NCBI RefSeq assembly: GCF_900108335.1
Contig: NZ_FNVT01000007.1
Span: 372,001 to 436,000, forward strand
From: Nonomuraea solani
GTDB lineage: Bacteria; Actinomycetota; Actinomycetes; Streptosporangiales; Streptosporangiaceae
DNA: 64,000 bases
Direction: 5' to 3'
Positions within the stretch are counted from its first letter, which is position 1; the number at the start of each line of letters is the position of its first letter. Made by a program: the position numbers and the translations under genes. A model generated the notes under the pieces. That model was given only the letters and a program-made list of their open reading frames with translations. It searched no databases and was not told where the DNA came from. This document shows, piece after piece, positions 51,036 through 58,795 of the stretch.

Positions 51036-52146
51036 GTGGACGGCTATGGGTTTCAGCTTGCCCTGGTCCTGGTTCTGATCATCGTCAACGCGATCTTCGC
51101 GGGTAGCGAGCTCGCGCTGGTCTCCCTCCGGGAGGGCCGGTTGCGCAGGCTGGAGCAGCAGAACGCGGGCGGCCGCATCCTGGTCCGCCTGGCGCGCGAC
51201 CCCAACCGGTTCATGGCCACCATTCAGCTCGTCATCACCCTGTCGGGCTTCCTGGCCTCGGCGACCGCCGCCGTCACCCTGTCCGCGCCCCTGGTGCCGC
51301 TGCTCGGGTTCCTCGGCGGCGCCGCGAGCCCGGTGGCGATCGTGCTCGTGACCATCGTGCTGACCTTCCTGACCCTGGTCTTCGGCGAGCTGGCCCCCAA
51401 GCGCGTGGCCATGCAGCGCGCCGAGACCTGGGCGCTGCTCGCAGCGCCTGATCATCTCCGGCGCCGTCGAGATCAGTGAGCGCATCCTGCGCGAGGTGCT
51501 GATCTCCCGCCGCGACGTCTTCACCCTGGACGCCGAGACCCCGGTCGAGGAGGCCCGCCGGCTGCTGGCCGCCTCGGGCCACTCCCGCGCGCCCGTGATC
51601 CGCGACAACGCCCTTGAGGAGAGCGTGGGCATCGCCAGCCTGCGTGACCTGCTGACCGACGAGAGCGCCGTGACCGCCGCCGACGTGGCGCGCCCGCCGC
51701 TGCTCCTGCCCGACAGCGTGCCCGTCGCCGACGCGCTGCGCCGCTTCAAGAGCGAACGCGAGCAGTTCGCCCTCGTCATCGACGAGCACGGCGTGGTGGA
51801 CGGCATCGTCACGCTGGAGGACCTGCTCGAAGAGGTCGTCGGCGAGATCTACGACGAGACCGACCGCGACGTCATCGGCGTCGGCCGCGAGGCCGACGGC
51901 AGCATCCTGGTGCCCGGCGGCTTCCCCGTCCACGACCTGCCCGACCTCGACGTGCACCTGGACGGCCGCCCGGACGGCGACTACACCACCGTCGCGGGCC
52001 TCGTCCTCGCGCTGCTCGGCCGCGTGCCCACCGCCCCCGGCGAGTCGGTCACGACGGGCGGCTGGCACCTGCGCGTCGCGGCCACCGAACGTCACGCCAT
52101 CACCCAGGTACGCCTCAAGCGCGCCGCTCCGGCCCCGGCTGACTAG
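51036..52146 (+). pseudogene. CNNM/HlyC-type CBS-domain membrane protein, broken by internal deletion
   Basis: Part 1 (51036-51441) codes the DUF21 membrane domain (QLALVLVLIIVNAIFAGSELALVSL, GELAPKRVAMQRAETWALLAA). It then enters a wrong frame and stops at 51479. Part 2 (51445-52146), one frame over, carries RLIISGAVEISERILREVLI, two CBS motifs and a CorC_HlyC transport-associated end (READGSILVPGGFPVHDLPDL). About 60 residues that normally link the two are missing, and the junction is in CGCAGCGCCTGATC. Family role: Mg/Co efflux or homeostasis. GTG 51036 has AAGGAG 10 bases before it. Confidence 0.82.
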
Positions 52147-52763
52147 GCTTCGAAGGCGGTGACCGCGAACGGGCGGGGCGAGTCCCGCTCGACGTGGTGC
52201 AGCACCCGCGTCATGGCGCCGTCGATGTGGGTGTAGAGCCGCCGGGCCTCCGGCCAGGGATGCACGAGGATCAGCAGGCCGCCCGGCCGGACGAGGTCGA
52301 CGAGACGGGCCGAGGCCAGCCGGAGCCGTTCGTGCCGGCCCACGTAGTAGAGCGTTTCCGCGCACACGACGAGGTCGAAGGCGCGGGAGCGCTCGTAGGA
52401 GATCAGGTCGGCCCGCGTGAAGCTCAGGCGGGCCGGCCCGGGGCGGCCGCGGGCGCGGTTGAGCGCGCGTTCTGAGACGTCCACGCCGGTGACCTCCGCC
52501 TCGGGATGGCCGGTGGCCAGCATGTGCGTGAACACGCCCTCGCTGCAGCCCACGTCCAGGATGTGGCGGTAGGTCCGGTCGGGCAGGAGGCGCAGCGTGG
52601 TGGCGTACTTGTGCCGTTCGTAGTCGTCGGTGCCGAGCCGCCACGGATCGGGCGAGCGGTGCCACCAGTCGAAGTAGCGGCGCAGCAGGGCCGCCTGGAC
52701 GGCGGGCGGGAGCAGGGACACCCCTTTGAACAGGGCGCGGTGCAGCAGTTCCGGCAGAGGCAT
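52143..52763 (-). CDS. Class-I SAM methyltransferase, NodS-like
   Basis: 206 residues. SAM motif I ILDVGCSEGVFTHMLA (about 68-83), motif II VTGVDVSERALNRARGRPG, FDLVVCAETLYYV and VRPGGLLILVHPW. The N-terminal segment LLRRYFDWWHRSPDPWRLGTDDYERHKY is typical of NodS-like methyltransferases, often found in sugar or glycan-modifying clusters. It is convergent with the broken CNNM gene (4-base overlap). Confidence 0.9.
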   Translation of the reverse strand: MPLPELLHRALFKGVSLLPPAVQAALLRRYFDWWHRSPDPWRLGTDDYERHKYATTLRLLPDRTYRHILDVGCSEGVFTHMLATGHPEAEVTGVDVSERALNRARGRPGPARLSFTRADLISYERSRAFDLVVCAETLYYVGRHERLRLASARLVDLVRPGGLLILVHPWPEARRLYTHIDGAMTRVLHHVERDSPRPFAVTAFEA

Positions 52764-52892
52764 GGGCGCAATCTACGAACGGCGCCGGCCGGCCGTCACG
52801 AGCCCCAGGACCGATCTTCGCCGTCGTGCTCAAGGGTTAGGGGGAATCACCTAGGGGGTTGACGTTCTCTGTCAGAGCGGCGACGGTCGAGG

Positions 52893-52914
52893 ACGAGTCC
52901 CACACGAGTCCCAC
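52893..52914. repeat. Direct 11-bp tandem repeat in the promoter region of the ThuA-DUF1080 gene
   Basis: ACGAGTCCCAC occurs twice back to back (52893-52903, 52904-52914), followed by a partial third copy (GGTCCCAC). It lies about 33 bases before the start codon, downstream of a TTGACG box at 52859. Possible regulator site or simple slippage repeat. Confidence 0.4.
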
Positions 52915-52946
52915 ACGGTCCCACTCCCCCGTCCGGGTAGGCGGCG

Positions 52947-54587
52947 ATGCTGCACAGACTCCTGACCCTCGTCCTCGTCGCGGCGAGCCTGAGCGCGACT
53001 CCAGCGGAACCGGCGTACCAGGTGCTGGTCTTCTCCAAGACCGCCGGGTTCCGGCACGACTCGATCCCGGCGGGCCTGCGGGCCATCGGTGAGCTGGGCG
53101 CGGCGCACGGTTTCTCCGTCACCGCGACGGAGGACGCGGCCGCGTTCACCGACCTGGGCCGCTACGACGCCGTGGTCTTCCTGAGCACCACCGGTGACGT
53201 GCTCGACGCGGCGCAGCAGGCCGCGTTCGAGCGGTATATCGACGGAGGCGGCGGCTACGTCGGCGTGCATTCGGCGGCCGACACCGAGTACGACTGGCCC
53301 TACTACGGGCGGCTGGTGGGGGCGTACTTCAAGAACCACCCCGCCATCCAGCAGGCGACCGTGCGCACCGAGGACCGCGCGCATCCCGCGACCGCGCACC
53401 TCGGGCAGACGTGGACGCGTACCGACGAGTGGTACAACTACCGCGCCAACCCGCGCGCCGACGTGCACGTGCTGCAGAACCTCGACGAGAGCAGCTACAC
53501 CGGCGGCGACATGGGCGACCACCCCATCACCTGGTGCCGCACCCAGGGCAAGGGCCGCTCCTTCTACACCGGGCTGGGCCACACGAACGAGTCCTACGCC
53601 GACCCCGCCTTCCGCGACGTGCTGCTCGGCGGCATCAGGTACGCGGCCGGCGCCGCCCAGGCGGACTGCCGGCCGGAGAACGGCTACACCGCGCTCTACG
53701 ACGGCTCACTCGCCGGCTGGTCGCAGGCGGGCCCCGGCGGCTTCACCGAGCAGGACGCCACCCTGACCTCGCAGGGCGGGCTGGGACTGCTGTGGTACCG
53801 CGCCGAGGAGTTCGCCTCGTACTCGCTGAAGCTCGACTGGCGGGTGACCGGCGACGGCAACTCGGGCGTCTTCGTCGGCTTCCCGGCCTCGGACGACCCG
53901 TGGTCGGCGGTGAACAACGGCTACGAGGTGCAGATCGACGCCACGGACGCGCCCGACCGCACGACCGGCTCCGTCTACGGCTTCAAGGCCGCCGACCTGG
54001 CCGCCCGCGACGCCGCGCTGAACCCGCCGGGCCAGTGGAACACCTACGAGCTGCTGGTCGAGGACGAGCGGCTGCGGGTCTTCCTGAACGGCGTGCGGAT
54101 CAACGACTTCACCAACACCGATCCGCGGCGCTCGCTGCGCCAGGGACACGTCGGCATCCAGAACCACGGTCCCACCGATCAGGTGTCCTTCCGCGACATC
54201 CGGATCAGGCGGCTGGGCGCCACCGTCGAGGCCGAGTCGTGCACCTCCGGCCGCGGCGTGCGCGTCGTCCGCGACCCGCGGGCCGGCGGCGGCAAGGTGC
54301 TCGGCCACCTCGACGACGGCGACTGGGCGGGCTACGCGAACGTCACGACGCGGGACGCGGCGTCGTTCTCCGCCCGCGTGTCCGCCGGGCGCGGCGGGAC
54401 GATCCAGATCCGCTCGGGCTCGCGCACCGGCCCCCTGCTCGGCTCGGTCGCCGTACCGGCCAGAGGGGGTTTCAGGACCGTCACCACCCCGCTGACCGGC
54501 ACCGGCACGGGCCCGCTCCACCTGGTCTTCAAGGGCGGCAGAGGTCACCTGTTCGACGTCGACGCCCTCACCCTGGTACGGAGGTGA
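52947..54587 (+). CDS. Secreted ThuA - DUF1080 (3-keto-disaccharide hydrolase) - CBM6 protein
   Basis: 546 residues. Signal peptide about 1-21 (LLTLVLVAASLSATPA). ThuA domain 25-235 (YQVLVFSKTAGFRHDSIPAGL, YVGVHSAADTEYDWPYYGRLVG, GRSFYTGLGHTNESYADPAF). DUF1080 concanavalin-like domain 245-425 (YTALYDGSLAGWSQAGPGGF, GVFVGFPASDDPW, NTYELLVEDERLRVFLNGVRIND). CBM6-like end 430-546 (VEAESC, VLGHLDDGDWAGYANV). The combination suggests extracellular breakdown of a 3-keto-glycoside or glucan-bound disaccharide. GTAGGCGGCG precedes the ATG. Confidence 0.91.
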   Translation: MLHRLLTLVLVAASLSATPAEPAYQVLVFSKTAGFRHDSIPAGLRAIGELGAAHGFSVTATEDAAAFTDLGRYDAVVFLSTTGDVLDAAQQAAFERYIDGGGGYVGVHSAADTEYDWPYYGRLVGAYFKNHPAIQQATVRTEDRAHPATAHLGQTWTRTDEWYNYRANPRADVHVLQNLDESSYTGGDMGDHPITWCRTQGKGRSFYTGLGHTNESYADPAFRDVLLGGIRYAAGAAQADCRPENGYTALYDGSLAGWSQAGPGGFTEQDATLTSQGGLGLLWYRAEEFASYSLKLDWRVTGDGNSGVFVGFPASDDPWSAVNNGYEVQIDATDAPDRTTGSVYGFKAADLAARDAALNPPGQWNTYELLVEDERLRVFLNGVRINDFTNTDPRRSLRQGHVGIQNHGPTDQVSFRDIRIRRLGATVEAESCTSGRGVRVVRDPRAGGGKVLGHLDDGDWAGYANVTTRDAASFSARVSAGRGGTIQIRSGSRTGPLLGSVAVPARGGFRTVTTPLTGTGTGPLHLVFKGGRGHLFDVDALTLVRR

Positions 54588-54608
54588 CTCCCCGGGCATG
54601 GGGGACAC

Positions 54609-55478
54609 ATGCCTCTGTCACCCGTGACCCACCGGACCATCGACGTCGACGGGATCGAGACCTTCTACCGGGAGGCCGGGCCGCCGGACGCGCCGGTGTT
54701 CCTGCTGCCGCACGGCTATCCGTGCAGCTCCTACGAGTTCCGCGGCCTCATGGCCGCGCTGGGCGACCGCTGGCGCCTGCTCGCGCCCGACCTGCCGGGC
54801 TTCGGCCTCAGCGGCACCCCCGAGCACTTCTCCTACACCTTTGACGGCTACGCCGGCTTCCTCGAACGCTTCACCCAGGTGATGGAGTTGTCCAGGTACG
54901 CCCTCTACCTGCACGACTACGGCTCCCAGTTCGGCCTCCGGCTGGCCCTGCGGGCACCGGAGCGGGTCGCCGCGCTCGTCATCCAGAACGGCGACATCTA
55001 CGAGGACGTCCTGGGCCCCAAATACGCCTGGCTGAAGGAGTTCTGGTCCTGCCCCACGCCCGAGGGCCGGGCGAAGATGGCCGCGAACGTCTCGGAGGAG
55101 GGCTTCCGCGACGAGTTCGCCGGCGACCTGCCCCCGCACCTGGCGGAGCGGGTGAGCCCGGACCTGTGGAAGCTGCACTGGAGCCTGATGAACACGCCGC
55201 GGCGGCGCGCCAACGTCGTGTCGCTGTTCGAGGACCAGGCGACGACGCTCGGCTGGTTCCCCAAGGAGCAGGCGTACCTGCGCGAGCACCGGCCGCCTGC
55301 CCTGATCGTGTGGGGGTCGCACGACGGCTACATGCCCGAGGAGTCGGCCAGTGCCTACCTGCGCGACCTGCCGGACGCGGAGCTGCATCTGCTCGACGCC
55401 GGCCACTGGGCGCTGGAGACCAATCTGGGCGAGATCGTGCCCCTCGTCCGCGACTTCCTCGGGCGTGTGCACGCCTGA
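54609..55478 (+). CDS. Alpha/beta-hydrolase with Asp nucleophile (epoxide hydrolase / dehalogenase type)
   Basis: 289 residues. HGYPCSSYEFRGLM oxyanion loop, DLPGFGLSGTPEH, nucleophile Asp103 in LYLHDYGSQFG (D-x-G-S in place of S-x-G), acid Asp in VWGSHDGYMPEE and base His in DAGHWALET. The Asp nucleophile points to hydrolysis of epoxides or C-halogen bonds rather than esters. GGGGGACAC before the ATG. It follows the ThuA-DUF1080 gene by 21 bases and may be co-transcribed. Confidence 0.9.
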   Translation: MPLSPVTHRTIDVDGIETFYREAGPPDAPVFLLPHGYPCSSYEFRGLMAALGDRWRLLAPDLPGFGLSGTPEHFSYTFDGYAGFLERFTQVMELSRYALYLHDYGSQFGLRLALRAPERVAALVIQNGDIYEDVLGPKYAWLKEFWSCPTPEGRAKMAANVSEEGFRDEFAGDLPPHLAERVSPDLWKLHWSLMNTPRRRANVVSLFEDQATTLGWFPKEQAYLREHRPPALIVWGSHDGYMPEESASAYLRDLPDAELHLLDAGHWALETNLGEIVPLVRDFLGRVHA

Positions 55479-55484
55479 GGCCGG

Positions 55485-55727
55485 TCAGCCCTTGGGCGGG
55501 GTGGGGTCGTTGCCGGGGGCGATGGTGCGCTGGTCGCGCACCTGGCCGTCGACGCCGTGGATGCGCAGCTCGCCGCCGCCGTCCCGCTGCAGCAGCTCGC
55601 TGGCCCGCCGCACGGCGTCCGCCTGCGTGTCCGCGGTGTAGAGCGCTCGGTCGGCGTCCGGCCTGGTGACCGCCCAGCTACCGTCAGGGCGCTGGACGAC
55701 GTCTCGGGAGTTGGCCTGGCCTGCCAT
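55485..55727 (-). CDS. DUF2188 small protein
   Basis: 80 residues: RDVVQRPDGSWAVTRPDADRAL, then TQADAVRRASELLQRDGGGELRIHG, the standard DUF2188 pattern (a beta-hairpin, helix, beta motif; the family is compared to a KTSC/YegP-like fold). Function unknown; it is often stress-induced. AGGGG precedes the ATG by 9 bases. It is convergent with the hydrolase and divergent from the LacI gene. Confidence 0.85.
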   Translation of the reverse strand: MAGQANSRDVVQRPDGSWAVTRPDADRALYTADTQADAVRRASELLQRDGGGELRIHGVDGQVRDQRTIAPGNDPTPPKG

Positions 55728-55870
55728 GAGAGGTGCCCCTTTTCTGGAGGTTTGTAGTGATTGGCACCTTCTCGTGCCCCGAGCGGGCTCTTCTAGTCCT
55801 CTCTCGTTGTCCGGGCGGTGACGCACAGTACGATAAAGGTCGTGATGACCCTGGGTGAGGCGACACCGCG

Positions 55871-56872
55871 ATGGCCGTGAGCATGCACGACGTCGCCCGC
55901 GCCGCCGGGGTCTCCCAGCGCACGGTCTCCAACGTCGTCAACAACTACGAGTTCGTCCGCCCGGAGACGCGCCGCCGCGTCCTCGAGGCCATGGCGGCGC
56001 TCGGCTACGTGCCCAACGCCGCCGCCCGCAGCCTGCGCGCGGCCCGCACCGGGCTCATCGCGCTCGTCGTCCCCGACTTCAGGGCCCGCTTCTTCGCCGA
56101 CCTCGCGGGCGTGGTCGTCCGCGAGGCCGAGGCGCACGGCTACACGGTGCTGATCGAGCTGACCGGTTCGGAGCGCGAGCGCGAGCTGAAGGTCCTGGGC
56201 GGCGGCCGCAACCAGCTGACCGACGGTGCGATCATGGCGGCGCTGACGCTGAAGCCCGACGACGGGCTGCACCGCCGCCCCGACTACCCGATGGTGCTGG
56301 TGGGCGACCAGGTGCTGGATCCGCCGGTGCACCACGTCGGCACCCCCAACCGACAGGCCGCCCTGGCGGTGGTGCGCTACCTGACGGGGCTGGGCAGGCG
56401 GCGGCTGATGCTGCTCGGCTACGCCCCCGAGGGAAAGGTGACGGCCAGGCAGCGGACGCAGGGCTTCCTCGAAGGGCTGGCGGAGGCGGGGCTGAGCGCG
56501 CACGAGGAGTTGCTGGTGCACGCCGACTGGACCCGTCCCGGCGGCCAGCAGGCGATCGAACAGCACCTGGACGCCGGGCTGCCGATGCCGGACGCCATCT
56601 TCGCGATGAACGACTCCCTCGCGCTCGGCGCGCTCCGGGGGCTGCGCTCCAGGGGGATCCGGGTGCCGCGGGAGATCGCGCTGGTGGGCTTCGACGACGC
56701 CGAGGAGGCGCGCTACTCGACGCCGTCGCTGACCACGGTCTCCCCCGACGTGAACGCGCTGGCCAGGACCGCGGTCGCGATGCTGCACGAGCAGATCACG
56801 GGCAAGGCCAGCGGGCTGGAGCCGTACATTCTGGTGGACTTCGAGCTGAAGGTGCGCGAGTCGAGTCAGTGA
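55871..56872 (+). CDS. LacI-family transcriptional regulator
   Basis: 333 residues. HTH MHDVARAAGVSQRTVSNVVNNYEFVRPETRRRVLEAMAALGYVPN and an effector domain with TGLIALVVPDFRARFFADLAG, MPDAIFAMNDSLALGALRGLRSRGI, and IALVGFDDAEEARYSTPSLTTV. It stands next to the sugar-ABC operon at 57042-60105 in convergent orientation. It may control that operon or an unlinked one. A good operator was not found at its own promoter. Confidence 0.92.
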   Translation: MAVSMHDVARAAGVSQRTVSNVVNNYEFVRPETRRRVLEAMAALGYVPNAAARSLRAARTGLIALVVPDFRARFFADLAGVVVREAEAHGYTVLIELTGSERERELKVLGGGRNQLTDGAIMAALTLKPDDGLHRRPDYPMVLVGDQVLDPPVHHVGTPNRQAALAVVRYLTGLGRRRLMLLGYAPEGKVTARQRTQGFLEGLAEAGLSAHEELLVHADWTRPGGQQAIEQHLDAGLPMPDAIFAMNDSLALGALRGLRSRGIRVPREIALVGFDDAEEARYSTPSLTTVSPDVNALARTAVAMLHEQITGKASGLEPYILVDFELKVRESSQ

Positions 56873-57040
56873 GGCCGGACCGCGACCCTGCGCCCCGTCT
56901 CGAACGCCTCGATGATCTTGTACGCGATCCGCAGCGCCCGCCGGCCGGCCTCCGCGGGCGCGGTGTCCTCGATCAGCAGCCGCCCGGCGACGCTCCACCC
57001 GGCCGCCGTCGGTCAGGAACGGGGCCGTGGTGACGCGCAC
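56869..57040 (-). pseudogene. Relic of an oxidoreductase-like gene behind the third sugar importer
   Basis: A GTG at 57040, directly after the permease stop, opens a frame reading RVTTAPFLTDGG. One base over, a different frame reads GWSVAGRLLIEDTAPAEAGR, then RALRIAYKIIEAFETGRRVAV, and ends at 56869. The latter resembles the C-terminal helix of Gfo/Idh-type sugar oxidoreductases. The two pieces cannot be one product, so a deletion with frameshift has removed nearly the whole gene. The identity is tentative because only about 45 residues remain. Confidence 0.5.
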
Positions 57041-57041
57041 G

Positions 57042-57872
57042 CTACTGCCCGCCGAGGCCGGTGGTGGCGATGCCCTTGATGATCTGCCGCTGGAAGAACA
57101 GGAACACGAGGATCAGCGGCAGCGCTGCCAGCACCGCGTTCGCCATGTTCTGGGCGAAGACGACGCCGTAGCCGTTGGTGACGGTCTGCAGGCCGACGGG
57201 CAGGGTCATGAGGTTGGGGTCGTTGGTCACGATGAACGGCCACAGGAAGTTGTTCCACGCGCCGACGAACGTGAAGATCGCCACCGCCGCGATGATCGGC
57301 CGCGACAACGGCAGCACGATCCGCAGGAAGATCCGGAACGACGTCGCCCCGTCCACCCGCGCGGCGTCCTCCAGCTCGCGCGGGATGCTGTCGAAGAACC
57401 GCTTCAGGATGAACACCATCACCGGCGCGACCACCTGGGGCAGGATGATCCCCCAGTACGTGTCCACCATGTCGAAGGCGAGCATCTCGTCGAACAGCGG
57501 CACGATGAAGATCGTCCCGGGGATCATGATGGAGGCGACGGTGAGGGCGAGCAGCGGCTTGCGCCCGGTGAAGTCCAGCCGCGAGAACGCGTACCCGGCC
57601 AGCGTGGAGATCACCAGCGTGATGAGCGTGACGCCGGTCGCCACGACGAAGCTGTTGACCATCCACGTCGGGATGTTGCCCATCTCGAAGACCTTGGCGT
57701 AGGTGTCCCAGGTGTAGCCGCCCTTGGGCAGGATCGAGATGGGGGTCGCGCCGGCGTCGGCCTCGGATTTGAGCGAGGTGTTCACCGCCCACAGGAACGG
57801 CGCCAGCATCAGCAGACTGAACAGGGCCAGGACCACGAAGGCCACGATCCGCCCGGCATTGGTGCTCTTCAT
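57042..57872 (-). CDS. Sugar ABC transporter permease, MalG-type
   Basis: 276 residues, six TM segments, EAA loop EDAARVDGATSFRIFLRIVLP, C-terminus QRQIIKGIATTGLGGQ. The ATG shares one base with the upstream permease stop. Core blocks WMVNSFVVATGVTLITLVIS and GTIFIVPLFDEM are typical of CUT1 systems. Confidence 0.93.
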   Translation of the reverse strand: MKSTNAGRIVAFVVLALFSLLMLAPFLWAVNTSLKSEADAGATPISILPKGGYTWDTYAKVFEMGNIPTWMVNSFVVATGVTLITLVISTLAGYAFSRLDFTGRKPLLALTVASIMIPGTIFIVPLFDEMLAFDMVDTYWGIILPQVVAPVMVFILKRFFDSIPRELEDAARVDGATSFRIFLRIVLPLSRPIIAAVAIFTFVGAWNNFLWPFIVTNDPNLMTLPVGLQTVTNGYGVVFAQNMANAVLAALPLILVFLFFQRQIIKGIATTGLGGQ

Positions 57873-58795
57873 CAGCGGTCGGACCTCCGGGCGAACCTCA
57901 GCTGCAGCAGTGACAGGACCAGGATGATGGCGAAGAAGACGTAGGAGATGGCCGAGGCGTAGCCGAGCCGGTAGCCGGTGAAGCCGGTGTCGAAGACGTA
58001 CATGAGGACCGAGCGGGTGCTGTCGTCGGGGCCGCCGCCCGACATCTGGTAGATCTGGTCGAAGACCTTGAGCGAGGCCAGGATCTGCAGCACCAGGATC
58101 AGCATGGTGGTGTTGCGCAGCAGCGGCAGCGTGATCGAGAAGAGCTGCCGCCACTTGCCCGCCCCGTCGATCGAGGCGGCCTCGTAGACCGTGGCCGGGA
58201 TGTTCTGCAGCGCGGCCAGATAGAGCAGGAAGTTGAAGCCGAGCGTCCACCAGGTGGTGGTGAGCGCGATCGCGACCATGGCGGTGTCGGGATCTTGCAG
58301 CCACTTCTGGGCCTCGACGCCGAACAGCGCGACGAAGCTGTTGACCAGCCCCAGCTCCGGGTTGTAGAGCCACTTCCAGATCAGGCTGACCACGGTCGAG
58401 GCGAGCAGGTACGGCAGGAAGAACGACATCCGCCACACCCACTGCCCCGGCAGCCCGAGGTTGACCAGCAGCGCCGCCACGAGGGCCAGCAGGATCAGCG
58501 GAACCGTCGTGAGCACGGTGAACAGCACCGTGTTGCCGAACGTCGTCCACACCATCGGGTCGGTGAGCGCCTCGGCGTAGTTGGCGAACCCGACCATCTT
58601 CGGCTCGGTGCCGGCCGCCAGGTCGCGGTCGGTGAAGCTCATCCAGATGCCGTAGACCGTGGGCCACAGGAGGAAGAGCACGAATGACACGAAGAACGGC
58701 AGGACGTACAGGAGCCCGACGCGGCCCCTGCGCACCTTGGCGCCGGTCTTGGGCTTCTCCGTCACGGCGCCCCGCGTGAGGGTGGCCGACGTCAT
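57872..58795 (-). CDS. Sugar ABC transporter permease, MalF-type
   Basis: 307 residues, six TM segments after a basic N-terminus (KPKTGAKVRRGRVG), EAA loop YEAASIDGAGKWRQLFSITLP, and the loop GGGPDDSTRSVLMYVFDTGF. It overlaps the binding-protein stop by 4 bases and the MalG-type partner by 1. Confidence 0.93.
   Translation of the reverse strand: MTSATLTRGAVTEKPKTGAKVRRGRVGLLYVLPFFVSFVLFLLWPTVYGIWMSFTDRDLAAGTEPKMVGFANYAEALTDPMVWTTFGNTVLFTVLTTVPLILLALVAALLVNLGLPGQWVWRMSFFLPYLLASTVVSLIWKWLYNPELGLVNSFVALFGVEAQKWLQDPDTAMVAIALTTTWWTLGFNFLLYLAALQNIPATVYEAASIDGAGKWRQLFSITLPLLRNTTMLILVLQILASLKVFDQIYQMSGGGPDDSTRSVLMYVFDTGFTGYRLGYASAISYVFFAIILVLSLLQLRFARRSDR

Noticed and set aside
50881..51078. A 65-codon plus frame between the glycosyltransferase and CNNM genes
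   Set aside because: Pro/Ala-rich without a good start; it overlaps the CNNM start in another frame.
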